From contig JAGYLV010000004.1 in the NCBI GenBank assembly GCA_018400875.1, positions 1-57,519 of the forward strand: a stretch of 57,519 bases of DNA. Reading direction: 5' to 3'. Made by a program: the position numbers and the translations under genes. Shown piece by piece: positions 29,876 through 38,608 of this stretch. Source of the stretch: a bacterium. GTDB lineage: Bacteria; Bacillota_I; Bacilli_A; Izemoplasmatales; Izemoplasmataceae. Position 1 is the stretch's first letter; every line of letters begins with the position of its first letter. The notes beneath the pieces were generated by a model that saw only the letters and a program-made list of their open reading frames with translations, did no database searches and was not told the DNA's origin.

Positions 29876-31147
29876 ATGTTGGATTATCATGCCCTTAGAG
29901 AACACAAAGAATCAATCATTAAGCGCTTAAATACGCGCGGCGAAGACTTTACTGAACGCATTGAGTCCATCGTTCAGATGGACGAAAATCGCCGGGTTAT
30001 TTTAGGGGAATTAGAAAGCCTAAAAGCGTCCCGAAACCAACTGTCTAAACAAATTGGTGAAGCAAAACGCAAAGGTGAAGATGTGGCCGCCATATTAGCG
30101 CAAGTGGAAGATTCCAAAGCACGCGTTCAAACTTTAGAAAAAGATGCGCAAGCCGTGACTGAACAGCTGCACGATGCGCTCCTTAGAATTCCCAATTTAC
30201 CGCATGACGCGTGTCCAGTCGGGCCCGATGAAAGTGCCAATGTCGAAATACGCCGGGAAGGCACGCCGCGCACGTTTGATTTTCCCCCCAAAGCCCACTG
30301 GGATATCGGGGTAGAAAAAAATCTATTAGATTTTGAAAGGGCCGCTAAAATCAGCGCGTCTCGGTTTGTGGTCTATAAAAATGATGGGGCGAAACTCGAG
30401 CGCGCGCTCATTCAATTTATGATGGACACGCATAGTGCGAATGGCTACCAGGAGTTAATGCTTCCGTATTTAGTCAATGCCGCCAGTATGACCGCGACCG
30501 GCCAATTCCCTAAGTTTAAAGATGACGCCTTTGAAGTCAATGATGAGCGTGGCCTATACCTTAATCCGACCGCGGAAGTCCCAGGGATTAATTTATACCG
30601 GGATGAAATTATTCCGCTGGCCGAGCTCCCGTTAAAATTTACCGCGTTTACCACGGCGTTTCGACAAGAAGCTGGCAGTGCAGGCCGCGATACACGGGGG
30701 ATTTTACGTCAACATCAATTCAATAAAGTGGAATTGATTAAATTTACCCATCCGGATACATCCTACGCCGAACTTGATGAAATGCTCACGTCCAGCGAAT
30801 CCATTCTTAAAGCGCTTAAACTGCCTTACCGAGTGGTGGAACTATGTACAGGCGATCTCGGATTTTCGATGCGTAAAACCTACGACATTGAAGTGTATTT
30901 ACCCGCTTATGAGACGTACCGTGAAATTGGTTCAATTTCCAATGCCGAAGATTATCAAGCCCGCCGCGGTAATATTCGCTTTAAAGCTGGGGCTAAAGAT
31001 AAGCCCGAATACGTTCATACCTTAAACGGATCGGGTTTGGCAGTCGGCCGGACGTGGATTGCGGTCGTTGAAAACTACCAAAACGCCGATGGAACAATCA
31101 CTGTTCCCGATGTGTTAATTCCTTACATGAAAAAAGAACAGTTTTAA
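29876..31147 (+). CDS. serS: Seryl-tRNA synthetase
   Basis: 423 residues. Charges tRNA-Ser. N-terminal long coiled-coil arm (residues about 28-100, LESLKASRNQLSKQIGEAKRK) and class II core with motif 1 region LPYLVNAASMTATGQFPKF, motif 2 FRQEAGSAGRDTRGILRQHQFNKVEL and motif 3 LNGSGLAVGRTWIAVVENYQ. AAGGAGG precedes ATG. It is a single-gene T-box unit. Confidence 0.97.
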   Translation: MLDYHALREHKESIIKRLNTRGEDFTERIESIVQMDENRRVILGELESLKASRNQLSKQIGEAKRKGEDVAAILAQVEDSKARVQTLEKDAQAVTEQLHDALLRIPNLPHDACPVGPDESANVEIRREGTPRTFDFPPKAHWDIGVEKNLLDFERAAKISASRFVVYKNDGAKLERALIQFMMDTHSANGYQELMLPYLVNAASMTATGQFPKFKDDAFEVNDERGLYLNPTAEVPGINLYRDEIIPLAELPLKFTAFTTAFRQEAGSAGRDTRGILRQHQFNKVELIKFTHPDTSYAELDEMLTSSESILKALKLPYRVVELCTGDLGFSMRKTYDIEVYLPAYETYREIGSISNAEDYQARRGNIRFKAGAKDKPEYVHTLNGSGLAVGRTWIAVVENYQNADGTITVPDVLIPYMKKEQF

Positions 31148-31182
31148 AAAAAGTGAGTGCATGGGTTATGCACTCACTTTTT
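31148..31182. terminator. Bidirectional terminator between serS and the HIT gene
   Basis: AAAGTGAGTGCAT / ATGCACTCACTTT (31150-31162 with 31168-31180) flanked by A- and T-runs. The last codons and stop of the HIT gene lie inside the hairpin. Confidence 0.88.
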
Positions 31183-31587
31183 AACGTGACGTTTGATGGA
31201 TGCTTGTAAAGCACTGAACGCCTGATCATCCACGGGAGGTATTCCTTTATCTAGACCTAGATAAAGGCCATCATCGGCAAACCGAGGGATTAGATGAAAA
31301 TGGAGATGAAACACACTTTGAAGCGGCTTATCATTATTATTTATGAGATTTAAACCGATCGGATTTAAAGCATCTTTTAAAGCTTGGGCCACAATGGGTA
31401 GCGCTTCATAAATCGGTTTGGCCACTTCGGGCGTCATTTCATACAAATTGTCGACGTGTTTTTTAGGAATGACTAACGTATGACCCGGTGTGACTTGAGA
31501 TATGTCTAAAAACGCGAGCACTTCTTCGGTTTCGTACACCTTATAAGCGGGAATTTTTCCGTCAATAATTTGGCAAAATACACACAT
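31174..31587 (-). CDS. HIT-family nucleotide hydrolase
   Basis: 137 residues from ATG at 31587 (MCVFCQIIDGKIPAYKVYE), which matches the conserved start of bacterial HIT proteins with a CxxC zinc pair; longer reading would extend into the HAD gene. The histidine triad is HLHFHLIPR (about residues 101-109). Family members hydrolyse AMP-lysine, adenosine phosphoramidate or dinucleotide phosphates. Its start lies just inside the end of the HAD gene region, and the pair is probably one transcript. Confidence 0.92.
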   Translation of the reverse strand: MCVFCQIIDGKIPAYKVYETEEVLAFLDISQVTPGHTLVIPKKHVDNLYEMTPEVAKPIYEALPIVAQALKDALNPIGLNLINNNDKPLQSVFHLHFHLIPRFADDGLYLGLDKGIPPVDDQAFSALQASIKRHVKK

Positions 31588-31588
31588 T

Positions 31589-32245
31589 TTACACCTCGAT
31601 TTTTTGGGAAATATAGTGAACGATATCATCCATCGTATCAAACACAACATCGGGATTTACTTGATTTAAAAAGGACTTCCCTTTGATACTCCAAGCGACC
31701 CCAGCGCCTTCAATCCCAGCATTTTTGCCAGAGAGAATATCGCCATGATTGTCCCCAATCATGATGGCATAATCGGCGCCACCCAATCTTTTTAGCGCGA
31801 CTTCTACAGGCTCTTTGTCGGGTTTAGGATGCTTCACATCGTCCAAAGCAACAAACGCGTCAAAGAAGGCATCCAATTGATAATGCGTAAAACTACGCCA
31901 GGCAGCTTCTTTAAATTTAGAGGTGACAATACTGAGTTTAACCCCGAGGTTTTTTAAGTCCATTAATCCTTTGACAACCCCTGGATAAAGCGTATGATGC
32001 AGGCCTTCATTCGCCACATAATAGGCCCTGTAGGTTTGAATCATCGGCGCAATTTGGTCTTCGCTTACATACTCTTTAAAGACCATTTCAAGCGTGGGTC
32101 CAATAAACGTGAGAACATCTTCACGACTTAAGTCTAAATCTGGCCGAAAGGTTTTAAACGCATGAAAGTAACTTTCGATGATGATTTCGTTTGAATCAAT
32201 CAACGTTCCATCTAGATCAAATAAGACTGCAATATTTTTTGGCAT
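31589..32245 (-). CDS. HAD-family phosphatase (PpaX/phosphoglycolate phosphatase-like)
   Basis: 218 residues. Motif I LFDLDGTLIDSN (nucleophile Asp), motif II SIVTSKF, motif III Lys near KHPKPDKEPVEVAL, motif IV MIGDNHGDILSGKNAG. The cap is the C1 helical type. Length and pattern fit PpaX (pyrophosphatase) or Gph; the substrate cannot be fixed by sequence. RBS GAGGTGA precedes ATG. Divergent from pta. Confidence 0.9.
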   Translation of the reverse strand: MPKNIAVLFDLDGTLIDSNEIIIESYFHAFKTFRPDLDLSREDVLTFIGPTLEMVFKEYVSEDQIAPMIQTYRAYYVANEGLHHTLYPGVVKGLMDLKNLGVKLSIVTSKFKEAAWRSFTHYQLDAFFDAFVALDDVKHPKPDKEPVEVALKRLGGADYAIMIGDNHGDILSGKNAGIEGAGVAWSIKGKSFLNQVNPDVVFDTMDDIVHYISQKIEV

Positions 32246-32287
32246 TTTTCACCTCGGATTCATTTTACCAAAGAATCGAACCCACCG

Positions 32288-32315
32288 TTGAAAAAAGCCC
32301 AAAAAACCTTATAAT
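32288..32315 (+). promoter_or_regulatory. Promoter of pta
   Basis: TTGAAA (32288-32293), 16 bases, TATAAT (32310-32315). Confidence 0.75.
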
Positions 32316-32338
32316 AATGACGAATAGAGGTGACGATT

Positions 32339-33286
32339 TTGGCCCAAATAATGAATGAATTAAAAGCAAAGATCAACGGAAAAAATATTCCCATTGTCTT
32401 TCCTGAAGGAAAGGACGAACGAATTGTCGCGGCGGTGAACCGTCTCGCGGAGGAATCTTTACTGCATCCGATCTTAATTGGTCCCGTTAACGGTGAAGTT
32501 CACTCCAACGTGGAAGTGATTGAACCGGACGATTACGCGGGAAAAGAAACGATGTTTGAAGCATTTATGGCGCGGCGCAAAGACAAACATACCGCAAGTG
32601 AAGCCCGTGAACTCCTCAAGCAACAAAACTACTTCGGGACGATGCTCGTGTATCAAGGCCTGGCTAAGGGTTTAGTCAGTGGAGCCATTCAATCCACAGG
32701 TGACACGGTCCGACCGGCGCTTCAAATCATCAAAACCAAGCCAGGGATTCAACGCGCTTTTGGTTATTTTTTGATGTTACGTGAAGACGAAAAATATTTA
32801 ATGGCAGATTGTGCCATTAACCCAAATCCAACGGCGGAAGAATTGGCTCAGTTTGCCGTTGAAACCGGTAAAATAGCATCCATGTACGACATCGACCCAA
32901 AAATTGGGATGTTGTCATTTTCAACGGATGGATCGGGAGTGACTGAAGAATCAATTAAGGTCAAAAAAGCCACAGAACTTGCCCAAGCGATGGCCCCTGA
33001 AATGGCCATTGATGGTGAAATGCAGTTTGACTCGGCGTTTGTCCCATCGGTGGCGAAAAAGAAATTTCCATCTTCCAGCGTGGCTGGGAACGTTAACGTG
33101 TTTGTTTTTCCCACACTTGATGCGGGAAACATTGGATATAAGATTGCTCAGCGATTGGGTCATTTTGAAGCCATCGGGCCGATATTAGCAGGCCTCAATC
33201 AGCCGGTGAACGATCTATCGCGAGGATGTGACGTGGACGATGTCTATCATTTAGCCATTATCACCGCCGCACAAGCGATTTATTAG
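32339..33286 (+). CDS. pta: Phosphate acetyltransferase
   Basis: 315 residues from a TTG at 32339, chosen because the only ribosome site, GAGGTGA (32327-32333), would overlap the GTG at 32330; the ATG at 32351 is 17 bases away from it. Converts acetyl-CoA to acetyl phosphate, normally with AckA to make ATP from acetate formation. Seen: IPIVFPEGKDERIVAAVNRL, VSGAIQSTGDTVRPALQIIKTKPG, YLMADCAINPNPTAEELAQ, MLSFSTDGSG, and the C-terminal GPILAGLNQPVNDLSRGC. Suggests acetogenic fermentation. Confidence 0.94.
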   Translation: MAQIMNELKAKINGKNIPIVFPEGKDERIVAAVNRLAEESLLHPILIGPVNGEVHSNVEVIEPDDYAGKETMFEAFMARRKDKHTASEARELLKQQNYFGTMLVYQGLAKGLVSGAIQSTGDTVRPALQIIKTKPGIQRAFGYFLMLREDEKYLMADCAINPNPTAEELAQFAVETGKIASMYDIDPKIGMLSFSTDGSGVTEESIKVKKATELAQAMAPEMAIDGEMQFDSAFVPSVAKKKFPSSSVAGNVNVFVFPTLDAGNIGYKIAQRLGHFEAIGPILAGLNQPVNDLSRGCDVDDVYHLAIITAAQAIY

Positions 33287-33308
33287 GGCTCATAAGGGCC
33301 CTTTTTTA
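33285..33308 (+). terminator. Weak terminator after pta
   Basis: AGGGC / GCCCT stem (33285-33289 with 33298-33302) followed by six T, starting inside the pta stop codon. Confidence 0.6.
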
Positions 33309-33321
33309 AAAGAGGTAAGGG

Positions 33322-34218
33322 ATGAAACAATGTAATATTATCTATAACCCCGACAGTGGACGGGGGACGTTCAAAAGCGAAATACATAGAGTCACCAATC
33401 ACTTGGAGTCTTTAGGTTACACGTGGAACATATATCCCACAAAATACCCCAAACATGCGACAAAACTCATGCACGATCACAATGATGCAGACATGATTTT
33501 GGTCAGTGGGGGTGACGGGACAATGAATGAAGTTTTACAAGCAGTGCCAGGCATGAAAACCATCCCTGTGATTGCGTATATCCCAAGAGGAACAGCCAAT
33601 GATTTTGGGAAAACCCTGGGACTCAGCAAAAACATTCAATCAAATCTCAATTTATTGAACACACCAACCATCAAGAAAAAAGATATCGTTGAGAGCTCCT
33701 TTGGGGTTTTTAATTACATTGCCGCCATAGGTAACTATGTCGATATAAGCTACAAAACCACCAAAAAAATGAAAAAAATATGGGGGTTTTTAGCATACAT
33801 ATTCTTTGGAATTAAAGCCTTTTTTACAGCACCGATGATTCAAGCGACCATCGAAACACCTGAACAGAGCATTCAAGGACGGTATTCATTGATTTTAATT
33901 GTGAACAGCGAATCGGTGGGTGGGTTTACTATTCTAAAAGACGCGAAGTTAGATGACCAACTCTTAGAGCTTGTCGTGCTTCCTTATGTGCCACTCCTCA
34001 ACAACGTGTACTTTGCCTTTGTGTTTTTGTTTAAAAGCTTCAATTTACCAGGAATCAAGCGGTTTAAAACATCTAAAGTTAAAGTCACGACTGATCATAA
34101 CCGGCCCTGGAGTCTAGACGGGGAAGTTGCCCAAAGCGGAACGTTTGAGGCCAGTGTTTATTCCACACAAGTGCCCTTTGTTATTGATCCTAAAAAAGCG
34201 TCTTTGTTTAATGAGTAA
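33322..34218 (+). CDS. Diacylglycerol/lipid kinase (DgkB/YegS family)
   Basis: 298 residues. Phosphorylates diacylglycerol or a related lipid at the membrane face. The DAGK catalytic domain shows NIIYNPDSGRGTFKSEI, DMILVSGGDGTMNEVLQAV (GGDGT ATP-binding motif), AYIPRGTANDFGKTLGL (PRGTAND), and a C-terminal domain with WSLDGEVA. RBS AAGAGGTAAGG. The stop overlaps rnmV by eight bases. Whether it is DgkB or a lipid kinase with another substrate is open. Confidence 0.92.
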   Translation: MKQCNIIYNPDSGRGTFKSEIHRVTNHLESLGYTWNIYPTKYPKHATKLMHDHNDADMILVSGGDGTMNEVLQAVPGMKTIPVIAYIPRGTANDFGKTLGLSKNIQSNLNLLNTPTIKKKDIVESSFGVFNYIAAIGNYVDISYKTTKKMKKIWGFLAYIFFGIKAFFTAPMIQATIETPEQSIQGRYSLILIVNSESVGGFTILKDAKLDDQLLELVVLPYVPLLNNVYFAFVFLFKSFNLPGIKRFKTSKVKVTTDHNRPWSLDGEVAQSGTFEASVYSTQVPFVIDPKKASLFNE

Positions 34219-34750
34219 GTCCATTATTTATGTCGTTGAAGGTCATCATGACCATGCAAAACTTAAAGAAATCGACCCAAACATTGAAGCATTTATCACT
34301 CATGGGTCTCACTTTAACCAAAAACACCTAAATCACTTGGTCAAATTAATGAGAACCTATCGATTGATTTTATTGCTCGATCCGGACGGAGCCGGCGCAC
34401 GGATTGAAAAACGCATCCGTCAAGTTTTACCGGATATTGAATCCATTCATGTCCCGCGCTCTAAAGCAAGGCGTGCAGACGGAAAAGTGGGCATTGAACA
34501 TATGGATGCTTCCGTCTTGTCGGCGCTTTTAGACCAAGGGGTTCATCCAAAGGTTACACGTGGAACCTGGACCAAAGAAAGTATGATAAGCATGCGGCTC
34601 ATGGGTCATCCAAACGCACGGATAAATCGCCGAATCATTGCTGAAAAATTGGCTATACCTTATACCAACGCCAAGCAATTTATCCATATCCTCAATCGCT
34701 ACGGAATTCTCAAAAAACAGGTGAAAGAAGGTTTAGATGAACACGCATAA
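34211..34750 (+). CDS. rnmV: Ribonuclease M5
   Basis: 179 residues from ATG at 34211. TOPRIM nuclease that matures 5S rRNA in Bacillota. Seen: IIYVVEGHHDHAKL (catalytic Glu), FITHGSHFNQ, ILLLDPDGAGARIEKRI (DxD), VPRSKARRADGKVGIEHM and the C-terminal domain with LMGHPNARINRRIIAEKL. Position directly before rsmA is conserved in Bacillota. Overlaps rsmA by 14 bases. Confidence 0.94.
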   Translation: MSKSIIYVVEGHHDHAKLKEIDPNIEAFITHGSHFNQKHLNHLVKLMRTYRLILLLDPDGAGARIEKRIRQVLPDIESIHVPRSKARRADGKVGIEHMDASVLSALLDQGVHPKVTRGTWTKESMISMRLMGHPNARINRRIIAEKLAIPYTNAKQFIHILNRYGILKKQVKEGLDEHA

Positions 34751-35558
34751 AGCCCAAAAGAAATGGGGACAAAACTTTCTTAAAGACACCACTATCATCG
34801 AAAAAATTATGGCCAGTGTGCCTCGCTCTAAGCATGCAGTCTATATCGAGATTGGACCGGGTAAAGGGGCATTAACGGAGGGTCTATTAGCACTCAATCG
34901 TCCGGTACTTGCCTATGAGATTGATCGAAATTTAGAATCCACACTTAATGCTCGATTCAATAAAGCCGAAAATTTTCACTTAATTATGGATGATTTTTTA
35001 ACCCGTGATATTTCCATTGACATTCGTGACCATCAATTTTCCGAGTTTGATGTTCATGTGGTGGCCAATTTGCCGTATTACATTACCACTCCAATCATTA
35101 GAAAATGCCTAGATTTAGCCAATCTAAAATCAATCACCATCATGGTCCAAGATGAAGTCGCTAAACGCTTGTCAGCTAAACCATCTACCAAAGATTATGG
35201 AGCTTTGACGGTTTTATCTCAATATTACGCCCAGATTGATTATTTATTTCAAGTACCTCCTCATGTGTTCCACCCAGCGCCTAAAGTTCATTCTGCGGTC
35301 ATTCAATTGACCATCAAACCAGAACGCATATTACCCGTTGATCAAGAAAAAACATTTGAAACATTCATTCACCAATGTTTTAAACAAAAAAGAAAAACAT
35401 TAATCAATAACTTAAGCAGTGAGTATGCGAACGCGAAAGATGTACTCACGAACTATTTTGATAAAGAAGGCCTTAATCCGCAAACTCGTGCGGAGGCTTT
35501 AAATTTGAATCATTTAGTCCATTTGTTTCAAAAAATTTCTCTAAAAACCCAACATTGA
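34737..35558 (+). CDS. rsmA: 16S rRNA dimethyladenosine transferase
   Basis: 273 residues (KsgA). Dimethylates two adenosines near the 3' end of 16S rRNA using SAM. Seen: KKWGQNFLKDTTII, EIGPGKGALTEGLL (SAM motif I), VLAYEIDRNLESTL, and VVANLPYYITTPI (the NLPYY catalytic motif). Basic C-terminal helical domain with CFKQKRKTLINNL. Start chosen to overlap rnmV with no room for a better start downstream. Ends in TGA. Confidence 0.96.
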   Translation: MNTHKAQKKWGQNFLKDTTIIEKIMASVPRSKHAVYIEIGPGKGALTEGLLALNRPVLAYEIDRNLESTLNARFNKAENFHLIMDDFLTRDISIDIRDHQFSEFDVHVVANLPYYITTPIIRKCLDLANLKSITIMVQDEVAKRLSAKPSTKDYGALTVLSQYYAQIDYLFQVPPHVFHPAPKVHSAVIQLTIKPERILPVDQEKTFETFIHQCFKQKRKTLINNLSSEYANAKDVLTNYFDKEGLNPQTRAEALNLNHLVHLFQKISLKTQH

Positions 35559-35603
35559 AACTGATATTTCCCTTGCTTATGCGGTGCATAGATTTTCAAA
35601 AGT

Positions 35604-35632
35604 TTGAATTGCATTTCCTCTTATGATATAAT
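35604..35632 (+). promoter_or_regulatory. Promoter of spoVG
   Basis: TTGAAT (35604-35609), 17 bases, TATAAT (35627-35632), giving a leader of about 40 bases with GGGGTGG as ribosome site. Confidence 0.8.
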
Positions 35633-35677
35633 GCAAGCGTATTCATACAACAAGTCATGTCCATGGGGTGGTCTAGT

Positions 35678-35950
35678 ATGGAAATTACGGATGTTCGCGT
35701 CAAAAAGTTTAATGGTGAGAATCGTCTTAAGGCGATTGCGGCCATTACGATTGACGATTGCTTCGTAGTCCATGAGTTACGCGTCATCGATGGTAAAGAG
35801 GGGCTCTTTGTTGCGATGCCAAGTCGCAAAATGCCGAACGGTGAATTCAAAGATGTAGCCCATCCAATCAATCAAGAAACACGCAATAAGATTGAAACCA
35901 TTGTCATCGAAGCGTACGAGAGTATTGAAGATGAAACTATAGAAGAATAG
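35678..35950 (+). CDS. spoVG: Nucleic-acid-binding regulator SpoVG
   Basis: 90 residues from ATG at 35678: [53 protein letters not shown] and DVAHPIN, an almost textbook SpoVG. In spore-formers it affects septation; in non-spore-formers (Staphylococcus, Borrelia) it binds DNA or RNA as a global regulator. No other sporulation gene is visible in this window. Single-gene unit with own promoter and terminator, just upstream of prs as in Bacillus (spoVG-glmU-prs), with glmU absent here. Confidence 0.96.
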   Translation: MEITDVRVKKFNGENRLKAIAAITIDDCFVVHELRVIDGKEGLFVAMPSRKMPNGEFKDVAHPINQETRNKIETIVIEAYESIEDETIEE

Positions 35951-35963
35951 ATTGCAAAAAATG

Positions 35964-35997
35964 AATGCAACTTTATCGCAAAGTTGCATTTTATTTT
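35964..35997 (+). terminator. Terminator after spoVG
   Basis: AATGCAACTTT / AAAGTTGCATT (35964-35974 with 35980-35990), then TTATTTT. Confidence 0.85.
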
Positions 35998-36010
35998 GGG
36001 CAATTTTAGT

Positions 36011-36016
36011 TATAAT
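36011..36016 (+). promoter_or_regulatory. -10 element of the prs promoter
   Basis: TATAAT at 36011-36016, 27 bases before the prs ATG, with an AAGGAG ribosome site between. No convincing -35 at the right distance. Confidence 0.45.
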
Positions 36017-36043
36017 GAATTTAGGGAATATTAAGGAGATCCA

Positions 36044-37006
36044 ATGGCAACCTTTAATGGTGAAAAAGTTAAATTATTTAGCCTTAATGCGAACCGCCCA
36101 CTGGCGGAAAAAATATCCAGCTATACCGGGATTTCATTAAGCGACTTAGAAGTCAAAAAGTTTGCGGACGGTGAAATTACCATCAATATTGCCGAGACCG
36201 TCAGGGGCCATCATGTATTTGTGGTTCAACCCACCCAAACCCCCGTCAACGAGCATTTGATGGAATTATTAATTCTCATGGATGCGCTTAAAAGAGCCAG
36301 TGCCCGGACGATCAACGTTGTTATGCCTTATTACGGGTATTCCAGACAGGACCGGAAAGCCAAATCTAGACAACCGATCAGTGCTAAACTCGTCGCGGAT
36401 TTACTCACCGTCGCAGGGGCCACTCGAATTGTCTCTATGGACCTTCACGCGGCACAGATTCAAGGATTTTTTAATATTCCGATTGATAATTTTAAAGCGA
36501 TGCCGATCATTGCCAACTACTTTGAAGAACGCTTAGCGGGGGAAGATTTAGTTATCGTATCGCCCGATCACGGAGGCGCTGGGCGTGCCCGTGAACTTGG
36601 AAATGCCTTACACGCTCCCATTGCCATCATCGATAAACGTAGACCCAGAGAAAATGAAGCGGAAGTCATGAATATCATCGGGGATGTCGATGGCCGGTGT
36701 GCCATCATCATCGATGACATCATTGATACGGCTGGCACCATCACTGCAGCGTCTGATGCCATTCGCACAGCAGGGGCTAAAGGCGTATATGCGGCATGTA
36801 CGCATCCGGTGCTTTCTGGAAAAGCCATTGAACGCATTGAAAAAAGTGCCATTAGCGAACTCATCTGCACCGACACCATCAATTTAAGGCCGGAACAAAA
36901 ATCGCCTAAAATTAAGCAATTATCCGTAGCAAACTTGCTCGGTCAAGGCATTTTAAACGTCATCAACAACGAATCACTAAGTGTTTTATTTGAAAGACAA
37001 GATTAA
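36044..37006 (+). CDS. prs: Ribose-phosphate pyrophosphokinase
   Basis: 320 residues. Makes PRPP, needed for salvage of purines brought in by the permease and for de novo synthesis. Seen: [53 protein letters not shown] (catalytic flexible loop), [28 protein letters not shown], and the PRPP-binding [19 protein letters not shown]. Class I bacterial type. AAGGAG eight bases before ATG. Confidence 0.97.
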   Translation: MATFNGEKVKLFSLNANRPLAEKISSYTGISLSDLEVKKFADGEITINIAETVRGHHVFVVQPTQTPVNEHLMELLILMDALKRASARTINVVMPYYGYSRQDRKAKSRQPISAKLVADLLTVAGATRIVSMDLHAAQIQGFFNIPIDNFKAMPIIANYFEERLAGEDLVIVSPDHGGAGRARELGNALHAPIAIIDKRRPRENEAEVMNIIGDVDGRCAIIIDDIIDTAGTITAASDAIRTAGAKGVYAACTHPVLSGKAIERIEKSAISELICTDTINLRPEQKSPKIKQLSVANLLGQGILNVINNESLSVLFERQD

Positions 37007-37014
37007 TACGTTGA

Positions 37015-37212
37015 ATGGATAAGTAGTAAGATTCTCTATTACAAGCGACTTTGGGTGTGGTGAAAGCCAAAGAATAAGGTCTTATGAAAAACCCCATGAG
37101 TGATGAAAGAATAAAGTAAACTCATCCGTAACTCTGCGTTAAAGAGATTGAGTGATAAACCAAGGTGGTACCGCGTTTAAACGCCCTTATCTTTTTTAAG
37201 GGCGTTTTATTT
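37015..37212 (+). ncRNA. T-box riboswitch controlling asnS (Asn, AAC specifier)
   Basis: Stem I base ATGG/CCAT, AGTA loop motif (37033-37036 region), AAGA/TCTT helix, and a distal arm with GGTGTGGTGAAAG. The specifier loop reads ATGAAAAACC, which contains AAC (asparagine). T-box core AAGGTGGTACCGCG at 37162-37175. Terminator AAACGCCCTT / AAGGGCGTTT (37179-37207) with a T-rich tail. The codon fits the downstream asnS. Confidence 0.92.
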
Positions 37213-37223
37213 TGGAGGAAAAG

Positions 37224-38600
37224 ATGGATTTAAAGCAAATATTTGATAATTATGAGGCATTAGCCAATCAAGAAGTATCCATAGAAGGTTGGGTGAGAAA
37301 TCACCGTGACCAAAAAGCATTCGGATTTTTAATGGTCGCTGACGGGACCGATTTTCGTGTGGTTCAAGTCGTGTATGAGGAATCACTCAGTAACTTTGAC
37401 GCAGTCAAAAAAATCAAAGTAGGCGCGGCGGTCTCCCTGAAAGGGACGCTTGTACTCACACCAGATCTCAAACAACCTTTTGAAGTTAAAGCCCATGAAG
37501 TGGTTGAGGTGGGACCCTCACATGAAGATTATCCCATTCAACCCAAACGCCACACGCGGGAATTTTTAAGAACGCATCCTCATTTACGCTTAAGAACCAA
37601 TTTATTTACGGCGGTCTTCAAAGTAAGAAGCGTATTACACCACGCCATTCATCGCTTTTTTGAGGATGAGGGGTTTGTTCATGTGGCGGCGCCCATCATT
37701 ACCGGCAGCGATGCCGAAGGGGCGGGTGAGATGTTTAAAGTGACCACATTTGATTTGAACCGGGTGCCACTCCATGAAGGGACCATCGACTTTTCAGAGG
37801 ATTTCTTCGGAAAGGCAACGAACCTCACGGTATCGGGGCAACTCCAAGCCGAAGTATTCGCTCAAAACTTTAAAAAAGTCTATACATTTGGACCGACATT
37901 CCGGGCGGAAAACTCCAACACCAAAACGCATGCCTCCGAATTTTGGATGATTGAGCCAGAAATGGCCTTTACCGATCTGAAAGGGGCGATGGAGACAGCG
38001 ACCAAAATGGTCAAGTATTTAATTCAAGCGGTAATGGATAAAGCCCCTGAAGAAATGGCGTTTTTTGATCAGTTCGTGGAAAAAGGCCTCATTCAGAAAC
38101 TAAAAAGTGTGGTTGATAAACCCTTTGCAACGTTAACCCATCAAGCAGCGGTTGAAAAATTACTCGCCTCGGGCCGCCCATTCGAAAACCCCCCGAGCGT
38201 GCTTGAAGATTTATATACCGAGCACGAAAAAGCGCTCGTTGAACTGATGGACGGCCCGGTGTATATCATTGATTGGCCCAAAGATATTAAAGCGTTCTAT
38301 ATGCGACTCAACGACGATCAAAAAACGGTCGCCGCCATGGACTTACTGGTTCCAGGCTCAGGCGAGCTGATTGGTGGGTCGCAACGTGAAGAACGTTTAG
38401 AACCACTTAAAAAACGCATGCAAGCCTTCGGAATTGACCCTGAAGATATGGCATGGTATTTAGATTTAAGACGCTTTGGGACTACCCCGCATGCGGGGTA
38501 TGGCCTAGGCTTTGACCGGATGTTAATGTATGTCACGGGCATTGAAAACATTCGGGATGTGATTCCCTTTCCCCGTACGCCCAATAACTGTCAACTTTAA
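37224..38600 (+). CDS. asnS: Asparaginyl-tRNA synthetase
   Basis: 458 residues from ATG at 37224 with TTTGGAGG upstream. Charges tRNA-Asn. N-terminal OB-fold anticodon domain (EVSIEGWVRNHRDQKAFGFLMVADG), then class II core with FEDEGFVHVAAPIITGSDAEGAGEMF, GQLQAEVFAQNFKKVYTFGPTFRAENS (motif 2), and GYGLGFDRMLMYVTGIENIRDVIPFPRTP (motif 3). Its presence suggests direct charging of Asn instead of only the amidotransferase route. Confidence 0.96.
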   Translation: MDLKQIFDNYEALANQEVSIEGWVRNHRDQKAFGFLMVADGTDFRVVQVVYEESLSNFDAVKKIKVGAAVSLKGTLVLTPDLKQPFEVKAHEVVEVGPSHEDYPIQPKRHTREFLRTHPHLRLRTNLFTAVFKVRSVLHHAIHRFFEDEGFVHVAAPIITGSDAEGAGEMFKVTTFDLNRVPLHEGTIDFSEDFFGKATNLTVSGQLQAEVFAQNFKKVYTFGPTFRAENSNTKTHASEFWMIEPEMAFTDLKGAMETATKMVKYLIQAVMDKAPEEMAFFDQFVEKGLIQKLKSVVDKPFATLTHQAAVEKLLASGRPFENPPSVLEDLYTEHEKALVELMDGPVYIIDWPKDIKAFYMRLNDDQKTVAAMDLLVPGSGELIGGSQREERLEPLKKRMQAFGIDPEDMAWYLDLRRFGTTPHAGYGLGFDRMLMYVTGIENIRDVIPFPRTPNNCQL

Positions 38601-38608
38601 GGAGCCTC

